Below are positions 57,077 through 64,000 of a stretch of 64,000 nt of DNA, one piece after another. Numbering within the stretch: position 1 is the stretch's first letter; each line of letters starts with the position of its first letter. The position numbers and the translations under genes were made by a program. The DNA comes from Streptoverticillium olivoreticuli subsp. olivoreticuli (GTDB lineage: Bacteria > Actinomycetota > Actinomycetes > Streptomycetales > Streptomycetaceae): positions 6,308,001-6,372,000 of the forward strand of contig NZ_CP031455.1 of assembly GCF_003391135.1 (NCBI RefSeq), given 5' to 3'. The notes beneath the pieces were generated by a model. It saw only the letters and a list, made by a program, of their open reading frames with translations, was not told where the DNA came from and did no database searches.

Positions 57077-60000
57077 TCAGATGTCGAAGACCTCGGCGAC
57101 CAGTGCCTGCTGCTCCGCCTGGTGGCGCTTGGCCGAGCCGACCGCCGGGGAGGAGGAGTGCGGCCGGGAGATCCGGCGCAGTCGCTCACGGGCCGGGATG
57201 TCGGAACCGACGGCCAGGTCCAGGTGGTCGATCAGGTTCAGCGCGATGAACGGCCACGCACCCTGGTTCGCCGGCTCCTCCTGGGCCCACACGAACTTCT
57301 CCGCCGCCGAGTACTTGGCGAACTCGGCCTGGAGCTCCTCGCCGGGCAGCGGGTAGAGCCGCTCGATACGGACGATCGCCGTGTCGTTCGCGCCCCGCTT
57401 GGTCCGCTCGGCGACCAGGTCGTAGTAGACCTTGCCGGAGCAGAAGACGACCTTGCGGACGTCCTCGGTGACCACGGTGTCGTCACCGATCAGCGGACGG
57501 AAGGCACCGCTGGTGAACTCCTCCACCTTCGACGCCGCGGCCTTCAGACGCAGCATCGACTTCGGGGTGAAGACGATCAGCGGCTTGTGGTGCGGGTTGT
57601 GGACCTGCCAGCGCAGCAGGTGGAAGTAGTTCGACGGCACCGTCGGCATGGCGACCGTCATGTTGTTCTGCGCGCAGAGCTGGAGGAAGCGCTCGATCCG
57701 GGCCGAGGAGTGGTCCGGGCCCTGGCCCTCGTAGCCGTGCGGCAGCAGCAGCGTGACGCCGGAGGTCTGGCCCCACTTCTGCTCCGAGGAGGAGATGAAC
57801 TCGTCCGTGATGCTCTGCGCACCGTTGACGAAGTCACCGAACTGGGCCTCCCACAGCACCAGCGCGTCCGGGCGGGCCAGGGAGTAGCCGTACTCGAAGC
57901 CCATCGCCGCGTACTCGCTGAGCAGCGAGTCGTAGACGTTGTAGCGCGCCTGGTCCTCGGAGAGGTAGAGCAGCGGGGTGTAGTCGTCGCCGGTCACCCG
58001 GTCGACGAGCACCGCGTGCCGCTGGCCGAAGGTGCCGCGGCGCGAGTCCTGGCCGGCGAGCCGGACCGGGGTGCCCTCCATCAGCAGCGAGCCGAAGGCG
58101 AGGGTCTCGCCCATGGCCCAGTCGATGGTGCCGTCCTCGACGCTGGCCGCGCGGCGCTGCAGCTGCGGCAGCAGACGCGGGTGCACGGTGACGCCGTCGG
58201 GCAGGTTGACCTGCGACTCGGCGATCCGCTTGACGATCTCCTGGGAGATCGCGGTGTTCACCTGGGCCGGGAACTCCGGCAGCGCGGCCGGGGCCGCGTA
58301 GTCCGCCGGGGCGGCCGCGGCGTCGCGGACCTCGGTGAAGACCTTCTCCAGCTGGCCCTGGTAGTCCTGGAGGGCCTGCTCGGCCTCTTCCAGGGTGATG
58401 TCGCCACGGCCGATCAGCGACTCGGTGTAGAGCTTGCGCACCGAGCGCTTCTTGTCGATCAGGTCGTACATCAGCGGCTGGGTGAACGAGGGGTTGTCGG
58501 CCTCGTTGTGACCCCGGCGGCGGTAGCAGATCAGGTCGATGACGACGTCCTTGTTGAACGCCTGGCGGAACTCGAAGGCGAGCCGCGCGACGCGGACCAC
58601 GGCCTCCGGGTCGTCACCGTTCACATGGAAGATCGGCGCCTCGATCATCCGGGCGACGTCGGTGCAGTACATCGACGAGCGCGAGGACTCCGGCGGCGCG
58701 GTGAAGCCGACCTGGTTGTTGATGACGATGTGCACGGTGCCGCCGGTGCGGTAGCCGCGCAGCTGCGACATGTTCAGCGTCTCCGCGACCACGCCCTGGC
58801 CCGCGAAGGCCGCGTCGCCGTGCAGCTGGACGGGGAGGACGGTGAAGTCCGTGCCCGCCTTGCCGATGATGTCCTGCTTGGCCCGCGCGATGCCCTCGAC
58901 GACCGGGTCGACGGTCTCCAGGTGCGAGGGGTTGGCGGCCAGCGAGACCTTGATCTGCTCGCCGTCCAGGCCCGTGAAGGTGCCCTCCGCGCCCAGGTGG
59001 TACTTCACGTCGCCGGAGCCGTGCATCGACTTCGGGTCGAGGTTGCCCTCGAACTCGCGGAAGATCTGCGCGTACGACTTGCCGACGATGTTCGCCAGCA
59101 CGTTCAGGCGGCCACGGTGGGCCATGCCGACGACGACCTCGTCCAGGCGCGACTCGGCGGCCGCGTCCAGCACCGCGTCCAGCAGCGGGATGACGGACTC
59201 GCCGCCCTCCAGGGAGAACCGCTTCTGGCCGACGTACTTCGTCTGCAGGAAGGTCTCGAACGCCTCGGCGGCGTTCAGCCGGCGCAGGATGCGCAGCTGC
59301 TCCTCGCGCTCCGGCTTGGAGTGGCCGCGCTCGACCCGGTCCTGGATCCACTTGCGCTGCTTGGGGTCCTGGATGTGCATGAACTCGATGCCGGTGGTGC
59401 GGCAGTACGAGTCGCGCAGCACGCCGAGGATGTCGCGCAGCTTCATCAGGGACTTGCCCGCGAAGCCGCCGACCGCGAAGTCGCGCTCCAGGTCCCACAG
59501 AGTGAGGCCGTGCTCGGTGATGTCCAGGTCGGGGTGCTTGCGCTGGCGGTACTCCAGCGGGTCGGTGTCGGCCATGACGTGGCCGCGGACCCGGTAGGAG
59601 TGGATCAGCTCGAAGACCCGGGCGGCCTTGGTGACGTCGTCGTCGTGCGAGGCGTCGATGTCCTTGAGCCAGCGGACCGGCTCGTAGGGGATGCGCAGCG
59701 CCTTGAAGATCTCGTCGTAGAACTCGTTCTCGCCGAGCAGCAGCTGGCTCATGATGCGCAGGAACTCGCCGGAGGCGGCGCCCTGGATCACCCGGTGGTC
59801 GTACGTCGAGGTCAGGGTCATGACCTTCGAGATGCCCATCTTGTTCAGGGTGTCCTGCGACGTGCCCTGGAACTCGGCGGGGTAGTCCATGGCGCCCACG
59901 CCCAGGATGAGGCCCTGGCCGGGCATCAGGCGCGGCACGGAGTGCACGGTGCCGATGCCGCCGGGGTTCGTCAGCGACGCGGTGACCCCGGTGAAGTCGT

Positions 60001-60877
60001 CCATCGTCAGCTTGCCGACCCGGGCGCGGCGGACGATGTCCTCGTACGCCTGCCAGAACTCGAAGAAGTTGAGCGTCTCGGCCTTCTTGATGGCCGCGAC
60101 CACGAGCTGGCGGTCACCGTTCGGCTTGACCAGGTCGATGGCCAGGCCGAGGTTGACGTGCGCGGGCTTGACGAGGGTGGGCTTGCCGTCCTTCTCCGTG
60201 AAGGAGTGGTTCATCGACGGCATCAGCTTCAGCGCCTGCACCATGGCGAAGCCGATGAGGTGGGTGAAGGAGACCTTCCCGCCCCGGGCTCGCTTGAGGT
60301 GGTTGTTGATGACGATGCGCTGGTCGAACAGCAGCTTCACGGGGACCGCGCGGACGGACGTGGCCGTCGGCAGCTCCAGCGAGGCGTTCATGTTCTTGGC
60401 GACCGCGGCGGCGGGGCCGCGCAGCGTCACGAACTCCGGACCCTTGGCGGGCTCCGTCGGCTCGGCGGCCTTGGCGGCGGCAGCCGGCTTGGCGGCCGGA
60501 GCCTTGGCCGCGGGCGCGGCTGCGGGCTTCGCCACGGCGGGCTGGGCCACCGGGGTGGCCGGAGCCACGACCGCGGGCTTCGCCACGGCGGGGGCCGCAG
60601 CCGCGGGTGCGGCCGGAGCCAGGGCGGCGGGAGCCTGCGCCGCGGGCGCCGGAGCGCTCGCGGTCAGACCCGGCGGCGGTGCAGCCGCCGTCTGGCCCGG
60701 CTTGTAGTCGGCGAAGAAGTCCCACCAGGCTCGGTCGACCGAGTTCGGGTCCTGGAGGTACTGCTGGTAGATCTCGTCGACGAGCCACTCATTGGGACCG
60801 AAGACATCGGCAGGGCTCTTGCCCTGCCCGTCCTGGCCGGTCGAGATGCTCGAGGTGTTGGGGGACTGTGGCGACAC
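57077..60877 (-). CDS. kgd: Fused 2-oxoglutarate dehydrogenase/decarboxylase (E1o with E2-like domain)
   Basis: 1266 residues from GTG 60877 (VSPQSPNTSSIST), which matches the family start; a longer frame to 61030 reads into the promoter. N-terminal E1 segment (NEWLVDEIYQQYLQDPNSVD), Ala/Pro-rich linker (about 60-150), E2-like succinyltransferase domain with STYDHRVIQGAASGEF near 355-370, then the thiamine-diphosphate E1 domain (GMAHRGRLNVLANI, GDAAFAGQGVV, LLPHGYEGQGPDHSSARIER). TCA-cycle step from 2-oxoglutarate to succinyl-CoA; the actinobacterial form is regulated by the FHA protein GarA/OdhI. Monocistronic. Confidence 0.96.
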   Translation of the reverse strand: MSPQSPNTSSISTGQDGQGKSPADVFGPNEWLVDEIYQQYLQDPNSVDRAWWDFFADYKPGQTAAAPPPGLTASAPAPAAQAPAALAPAAPAAAAPAVAKPAVVAPATPVAQPAVAKPAAAPAAKAPAAKPAAAAKAAEPTEPAKGPEFVTLRGPAAAVAKNMNASLELPTATSVRAVPVKLLFDQRIVINNHLKRARGGKVSFTHLIGFAMVQALKLMPSMNHSFTEKDGKPTLVKPAHVNLGLAIDLVKPNGDRQLVVAAIKKAETLNFFEFWQAYEDIVRRARVGKLTMDDFTGVTASLTNPGGIGTVHSVPRLMPGQGLILGVGAMDYPAEFQGTSQDTLNKMGISKVMTLTSTYDHRVIQGAASGEFLRIMSQLLLGENEFYDEIFKALRIPYEPVRWLKDIDASHDDDVTKAARVFELIHSYRVRGHVMADTDPLEYRQRKHPDLDITEHGLTLWDLERDFAVGGFAGKSLMKLRDILGVLRDSYCRTTGIEFMHIQDPKQRKWIQDRVERGHSKPEREEQLRILRRLNAAEAFETFLQTKYVGQKRFSLEGGESVIPLLDAVLDAAAESRLDEVVVGMAHRGRLNVLANIVGKSYAQIFREFEGNLDPKSMHGSGDVKYHLGAEGTFTGLDGEQIKVSLAANPSHLETVDPVVEGIARAKQDIIGKAGTDFTVLPVQLHGDAAFAGQGVVAETLNMSQLRGYRTGGTVHIVINNQVGFTAPPESSRSSMYCTDVARMIEAPIFHVNGDDPEAVVRVARLAFEFRQAFNKDVVIDLICYRRRGHNEADNPSFTQPLMYDLIDKKRSVRKLYTESLIGRGDITLEEAEQALQDYQGQLEKVFTEVRDAAAAPADYAAPAALPEFPAQVNTAISQEIVKRIAESQVNLPDGVTVHPRLLPQLQRRAASVEDGTIDWAMGETLAFGSLLMEGTPVRLAGQDSRRGTFGQRHAVLVDRVTGDDYTPLLYLSEDQARYNVYDSLLSEYAAMGFEYGYSLARPDALVLWEAQFGDFVNGAQSITDEFISSSEQKWGQTSGVTLLLPHGYEGQGPDHSSARIERFLQLCAQNNMTVAMPTVPSNYFHLLRWQVHNPHHKPLIVFTPKSMLRLKAAASKVEEFTSGAFRPLIGDDTVVTEDVRKVVFCSGKVYYDLVAERTKRGANDTAIVRIERLYPLPGEELQAEFAKYSAAEKFVWAQEEPANQGAWPFIALNLIDHLDLAVGSDIPARERLRRISRPHSSSPAVGSAKRHQAEQQALVAEVFDI

Positions 60878-61117
60878 GGCGGCAACCGCCCTCTTCCGCT
60901 TCACAAGGTGATGGACAGCGGAAATAAAGGCTACGCCTGTCTGTACCGATGATGCAGGCCACCCGGGCCAGTCGTCGCGCAAGTCACATTCCTCGAGGGG
61001 TTTCGAGGCATGACTTGGCGGGAAACACACGGGGTTCCGCGGGTCCGGAGAGATTCAGGGTTCGCTTGAGCGTGCCCCACACTCCCTCGAATGTGTGCTT
61101 CCGCCACCGACCCTACG

Positions 61118-62320
61118 TCAACCTTGATCGCGAGGCCCTCCCGGAAGGGTGACCTGTATGCGGCACCCCTGAGGGGATTCGGCCACGCCGATGCTTCCCC
61201 CGTGCAGATCCACCGCCCAGCGCGCGATCGCCAGCCCCAGGCCCGTACCGCCGTCGCTGCCCGGCCCCTGCTGACCCGAGCCGCCGCGGTTGAAACGCTC
61301 GAAGACACGGTGCCGCTCCGCCTCCGGGATGCCCGGCCCCTCGTCCAGCACCTCCAGGTCCAGCGACTGGGCGCCCTCGCCCCGGCGCGCCCGCACCGTG
61401 ACCCGGCCGTGCGGGGGGCTGTGCTTGACCGCGTTGTCCACCAGATTCGCCACGACCTGGTGCAGCCGCTCCGCGTCGGCGTGCGCCGTGAGCTCCGGCG
61501 GCGACACGTCCAGGTGCAGATGGACGTCCTTGCGCGCGTGCGGGGAGGAGCCCGAGCCGCTGGCCATCCCCGCCTCCTTCAGCACGCCCGCCAGATACGG
61601 CCACACCTCGAAGCGCCGCGCGTGCAGCGGCACGACCCCGTTGTCCAGCCGGGAGAGATCCAGCAGCTGCTCCACCAGGCGGCCCAGCCGCTCGGTCTGG
61701 CGCAGCGCGGTGCGCATGGTCTCCGGATCGGCGGCCGAGACCCCGTCCACCACGTTCTCCAGCACCGCCCGCAGGCCAGCGATCGGGGTGCGCAGCTCGT
61801 GCGAGACATTGGCGACCAGCTCCTTGCGGTGGGTGTCCACCGCCTCCAGGTCGGCCGCCATCCGGTTGAAGGCCGTGGCCAGGTCCCCGAACTCGTCCCG
61901 CCGCCCGGCCCCCACCCGCCGTGTGTAGTCCCCCTGCGCCATCGCCCGGGTGACCTCGGTCATCTCGTCCAGCGGCGCGGTCAGCCCGTGCGCCACGAAC
62001 TGCGTTATCAACAGCGAGGCGATGATCGAGAAGACGGTGATCACCCGGAGCTCGGTCGCCGAGTGCAGCGCCACGAAGACCAGGAAGGTCGTTATCACCA
62101 CCGACCCGATGACCAGCGCGCCCAGCGCCGCCTTCACCGAGCGGTAGGGATCCAGCGGCCGCAGGGCCTCCCAGACCCGGCCGCCCAGCCCCGCCGGCGC
62201 CACGGGGCGGTCCTGCGCGCCCGTGGCACCGCCGCCGTCCGCGCCGCGGATCCCGGCGGCGCGGGCGGCGGCACCCGCCCCGCCGGTGCGGCCCGGCCCG
62301 CAGCCGGTCCCGCCGCTCAT
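61118..62320 (-). CDS. Two-component sensor histidine kinase
   Basis: 400 residues from ATG 62320 (overlap ATGA with the regulator gene). A Gly/Ala-rich cytosolic lead of about 55 residues, two membrane helices (ALVIGSVVITTFLVFVAL and ELRVITVFSIIASLLITQFVA) with almost no extracellular loop, HAMP (TAPLDEMTEVTRAMAQGDY), HisKA with the phospho-His in VANVSHELRTPIAGL, and HATPase (NLVDNAVKHSPPHG, DEGPGIPEAE, GGTGLGLAIARW). The tiny external loop suggests sensing in or at the membrane. The kgd gene follows on the same strand after 240 bases. Confidence 0.92.
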   Translation of the reverse strand: MSGGTGCGPGRTGGAGAAARAAGIRGADGGGATGAQDRPVAPAGLGGRVWEALRPLDPYRSVKAALGALVIGSVVITTFLVFVALHSATELRVITVFSIIASLLITQFVAHGLTAPLDEMTEVTRAMAQGDYTRRVGAGRRDEFGDLATAFNRMAADLEAVDTHRKELVANVSHELRTPIAGLRAVLENVVDGVSAADPETMRTALRQTERLGRLVEQLLDLSRLDNGVVPLHARRFEVWPYLAGVLKEAGMASGSGSSPHARKDVHLHLDVSPPELTAHADAERLHQVVANLVDNAVKHSPPHGRVTVRARRGEGAQSLDLEVLDEGPGIPEAERHRVFERFNRGGSGQQGPGSDGGTGLGLAIARWAVDLHGGSIGVAESPQGCRIQVTLPGGPRDQG

Positions 62321-63054
62321 GCCGCCGGGGTCTCCAGCGCGTAGCCGACCCCGTGGACCGTACGGATCCGCTCGGCGCCGATCTTCCGGCGGAGCGCCTT
62401 GATGTGGCTGTCCACGGTCCGGGTCCCGGAGGCGTCCGCCCAGTCCCACACCTCCGCGAGCAGCTGCTCCCGGGAGAGGACGGCGCGCGGGGTGTTCGCC
62501 AGACAGACCAGCAGGTCGAACTCGGTCGGCGTCAGGTGCACGTCCGTGCCGCGCACCCGCACCCGCCGCTGCGCGTGGTCGATCTCCAGCTCGCCCAGGC
62601 GCAGGATGCCGGTGCGCGGCGTGTGCGCGGCGAGCGCCGCCCGCTCCACCCGGCGCAGCAGCACATGCACCCGCGCCGCCAGCTCCCGCATCGAGAACGG
62701 CTTGGTCATGTAGTCGTCCGCGCCCACGCCCAGGCCGACCAGCATGTCGGTCTCGTCGTCGCGCGCGGTGAGCATCAGCACGGGCACCGGCCGCTGCGCC
62801 TGCACCCGGCGGCAGACCTCCAGGCCGTCGAAGCCCGGCAGCATCACGTCCAGGACCAGCAGATCCGGCTGCCAGGCCTCCGCCGCGTCCACGGCGGCCG
62901 GGCCGTCGCCCGCGGTCCGCACCTGGAACCCCTCGGCCCGCAGCCGGGCCGCGATGGCGTCGACGATGGTCCGGTCGTCCTCGACGACGAGCACCCGGCG
63001 CTGTGCCCCGGCGGAGGCTGCGGCACCGTTCGGGCCGATGTGTGTCTGCTCCAT
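62317..63054 (-). CDS. OmpR-family response regulator
   Basis: 245 residues from ATG 63054 (MEQTHIGPNG). Receiver domain: VLVVEDDRTI acidic pair, phospho-Asp in LLVLDVMLPGFDGLE, LMLTARDDETD, KPFSMREL with the conserved Lys. C-terminal winged helix (about 150-240: HLTPTEFDLLVCLANTPRAVLSREQLL, TVDSHIKALRRKIG, IRTVHGVGYALE). Its stop overlaps the kinase ATG, so both are made together. Targets unknown. Confidence 0.93.
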   Translation of the reverse strand: MEQTHIGPNGAAASAGAQRRVLVVEDDRTIVDAIAARLRAEGFQVRTAGDGPAAVDAAEAWQPDLLVLDVMLPGFDGLEVCRRVQAQRPVPVLMLTARDDETDMLVGLGVGADDYMTKPFSMRELAARVHVLLRRVERAALAAHTPRTGILRLGELEIDHAQRRVRVRGTDVHLTPTEFDLLVCLANTPRAVLSREQLLAEVWDWADASGTRTVDSHIKALRRKIGAERIRTVHGVGYALETPAA

Positions 63055-63145
63055 GCGCCCCGCCCCTAGCGTCTTCCGTTGGCCTGCGTCTCCACACAGT
63101 CCTGCGGCTGTGGCAAGCAGAGTACGGGCAGGTGGCGGGGGACGG

Positions 63146-63835
63146 CTACGCGGCACGGAGCGCGAGGTGGACTACGTCGGGGACGCCCCGGGCAACGGCG
63201 ATCTCTTCGGTTCTTACCCCTTCGAACCCGGCATTCCGGAGCGCGTCCTCGAACGCCTCCGACGGCCGCGCCGACCACACGGCCAGCACGCCGCCGGGCG
63301 CCAGCCGGTCGTGGCAGGCCAGCAGCCCGGCGGGGGAGTAGAGGCCCCCGTTGTCCTCGGTGACGGTCCAGCCCGGGCCGTTGTCGATGTCCAGGCACAG
63401 CGCGTCATAAGTGACAGGAGTCGTCCCTACGTACGCGACCAGGTCCGCGTGCACGATCTCCGTACGCGGGTCGGCGAGCGCCGGACCCGAGAACGCGGCC
63501 AGCGGTCCGCTCCGGTGCCAGTCGATCACCGCCGCCTCGCGCTCCACCACGGAGATCCGCCCCCAGCGCGGCTCCCCGGCCGCCCGCGCCAGCGAGAAGC
63601 CGACGCCCAGGCCGCCGATCAGCACCGCCGGGTCCCGCCGCCCGGCGGGCAGGGCGGCCAGCGCCGCGTCGACCAGGAGGCGCTCCGAGCGCCCGTCGGA
63701 GGTGTCCATCAGGAAGCAGCCGTTCGCGATGATCTCGTAGATCCCGCCCCTCCGGCGCAGTACGACCTCGCCGTGGGGGCCCTCGCGGCGGTCCACCGTG
63801 ACGGGCGACTCGTAACGGACATCCTGATCGGTCAT
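63146..63835 (-). CDS. Spermidine-synthase-like SAM-fold protein
   Basis: 229 residues. Rossmann fold of the spermidine synthase family: VLIGGLGVGFSLARA (the GGG-type SAM/dcSAM loop), VVEREAAVIDWHR with the ribose-binding Glu, ALCLDIDNGPGW and GGVLAVWSARPSEAF. The N-terminal SpeE beta-domain is short (EVVLRRRGGIYEIIANGCFLMDT). Polyamine synthases carry DxGDGG-type acidic residues that I do not see, so another aminopropyl- or methyltransferase activity is possible. ATG 63835. Same strand as, and 91 bases upstream of, the response regulator. Confidence 0.8.
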   Translation of the reverse strand: MTDQDVRYESPVTVDRREGPHGEVVLRRRGGIYEIIANGCFLMDTSDGRSERLLVDAALAALPAGRRDPAVLIGGLGVGFSLARAAGEPRWGRISVVEREAAVIDWHRSGPLAAFSGPALADPRTEIVHADLVAYVGTTPVTYDALCLDIDNGPGWTVTEDNGGLYSPAGLLACHDRLAPGGVLAVWSARPSEAFEDALRNAGFEGVRTEEIAVARGVPDVVHLALRAA

Positions 63836-64000
63836 GGCGGGGCCTCCGTAGATCGGGGAGCCCGGCGGACGCAGCGGACGGATCTTCGGTTGAGGCCCGT
63901 GGCAGGAGTCACGGGCAGAGGTTGATTTGCCGGGCCACTGGGACCTTAATGTTCACAGTGAGGGCGGAGCGTGAGGCATGGGGCACGACCGCCCGCGATC
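63836..64000. other. Window end, upstream of the spermidine-synthase-like gene
   Basis: 165 bases with no gene. TTGATTTGCC followed by CTTAATGTTCACAG (about 63923-63960) is AT-richer than the surroundings and may hold a promoter. Nothing firmer can be said. Confidence 0.3.

Noticed and set aside
54233..60952. Very long plus-strand ORF of 2239 codons
   Set aside because: It is a shadow of the fxsT-like gene (another frame) and the antisense of kgd; composition is Arg/Pro/Ala-rich and matches no family.
1..64000. tRNA, rRNA, CRISPR arrays, insertion sequences or prophage
   Set aside because: No cloverleaf-type TTCGA arms with matching stems, no regular spacer-repeat pattern and no transposase or integrase motif were found by reading.

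Overview
High-GC actinobacterial chromosome, almost certainly Streptomyces. The evidence is overall GC, GTG/TTG starts, extensive ATGA/GTGA start-stop overlaps, and a gene order matching the core region that runs in S. coelicolor (locus numbers from memory) from dasABCD-nagB (about SCO5232-5236) through wblE, sigH-prsH and sodN-sodX to the fused 2-oxoglutarate dehydrogenase (about SCO5281). I saw no tRNA, rRNA, CRISPR array, transposase or phage gene.

Layout. 0-5.3 kb: chitobiose (GlcNAc2) uptake and use: dasA (3' part), dasB, dasC, the GH3 glucosaminidase dasD and convergent nagB, with a DasR-type palindrome in front of nagB and a second one in front of the next gene. 5.7-11.7 kb: signalling core: a PdtaS-like kinase, wblE (WhiB1 type) with a Crp-like box, a diacylglycerol-kinase-family protein, sigH with its antagonist prsH/ushX, and an acetyltransferase. 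11.7-24.3 kb: UBP zinc finger, Na+/H+ antiporter, PLP deaminase/desulfhydrase, amidase, glutaminase, KASIII-like synthase, agmatinase-family hydrolase, alkaline phosphatase next to a TatA paralogue, LCP protein, and a glycine-tailed membrane protein. 24.6-30 kb: MgtA-type P-type ATPase with ArsR regulator, a second SigB/F/G-type sigma factor facing an RsbW-like kinase, and a DUF3592-like protein. 30.2-33.2 kb: an unusual translationally coupled trio of condensation domain, carrier protein and ketosynthase. 33.2-45.3 kb: nickel SOD and its protease, a CGNR regulator, a polar amino acid ABC transporter, malic enzyme, MDR oxidoreductase, GH5 glycosidase, a PadR/DUF4097 pair, and small conserved proteins.

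45.4-57.0 kb is the most remarkable region: seven genes on one strand encoding trypco2, a trypsin-like VMAP, a MoxR AAA+ ATPase, a vWA protein, a 75-residue FxSxx-like peptide, an HExxH peptide-hydroxylase-like enzyme, and a TIR-NB-ARC-TPR protein. It joins the vWA-MoxR-VMAP conflict-system layout to an FxSxx RiPP module with no radical SAM enzyme in sight. 57-63.8 kb: the fused 2-oxoglutarate dehydrogenase, a two-component system and a spermidine-synthase-like protein.

A family of GC-rich palindromic repeats sits in at least seven intergenic gaps, mostly between convergent genes. One copy supplies the C-terminus of a coding gene and another contains a 101-bp tandem duplication. Several genes look leaderless, with a TAnnnT -10 hexamer six or seven bases before the start codon.
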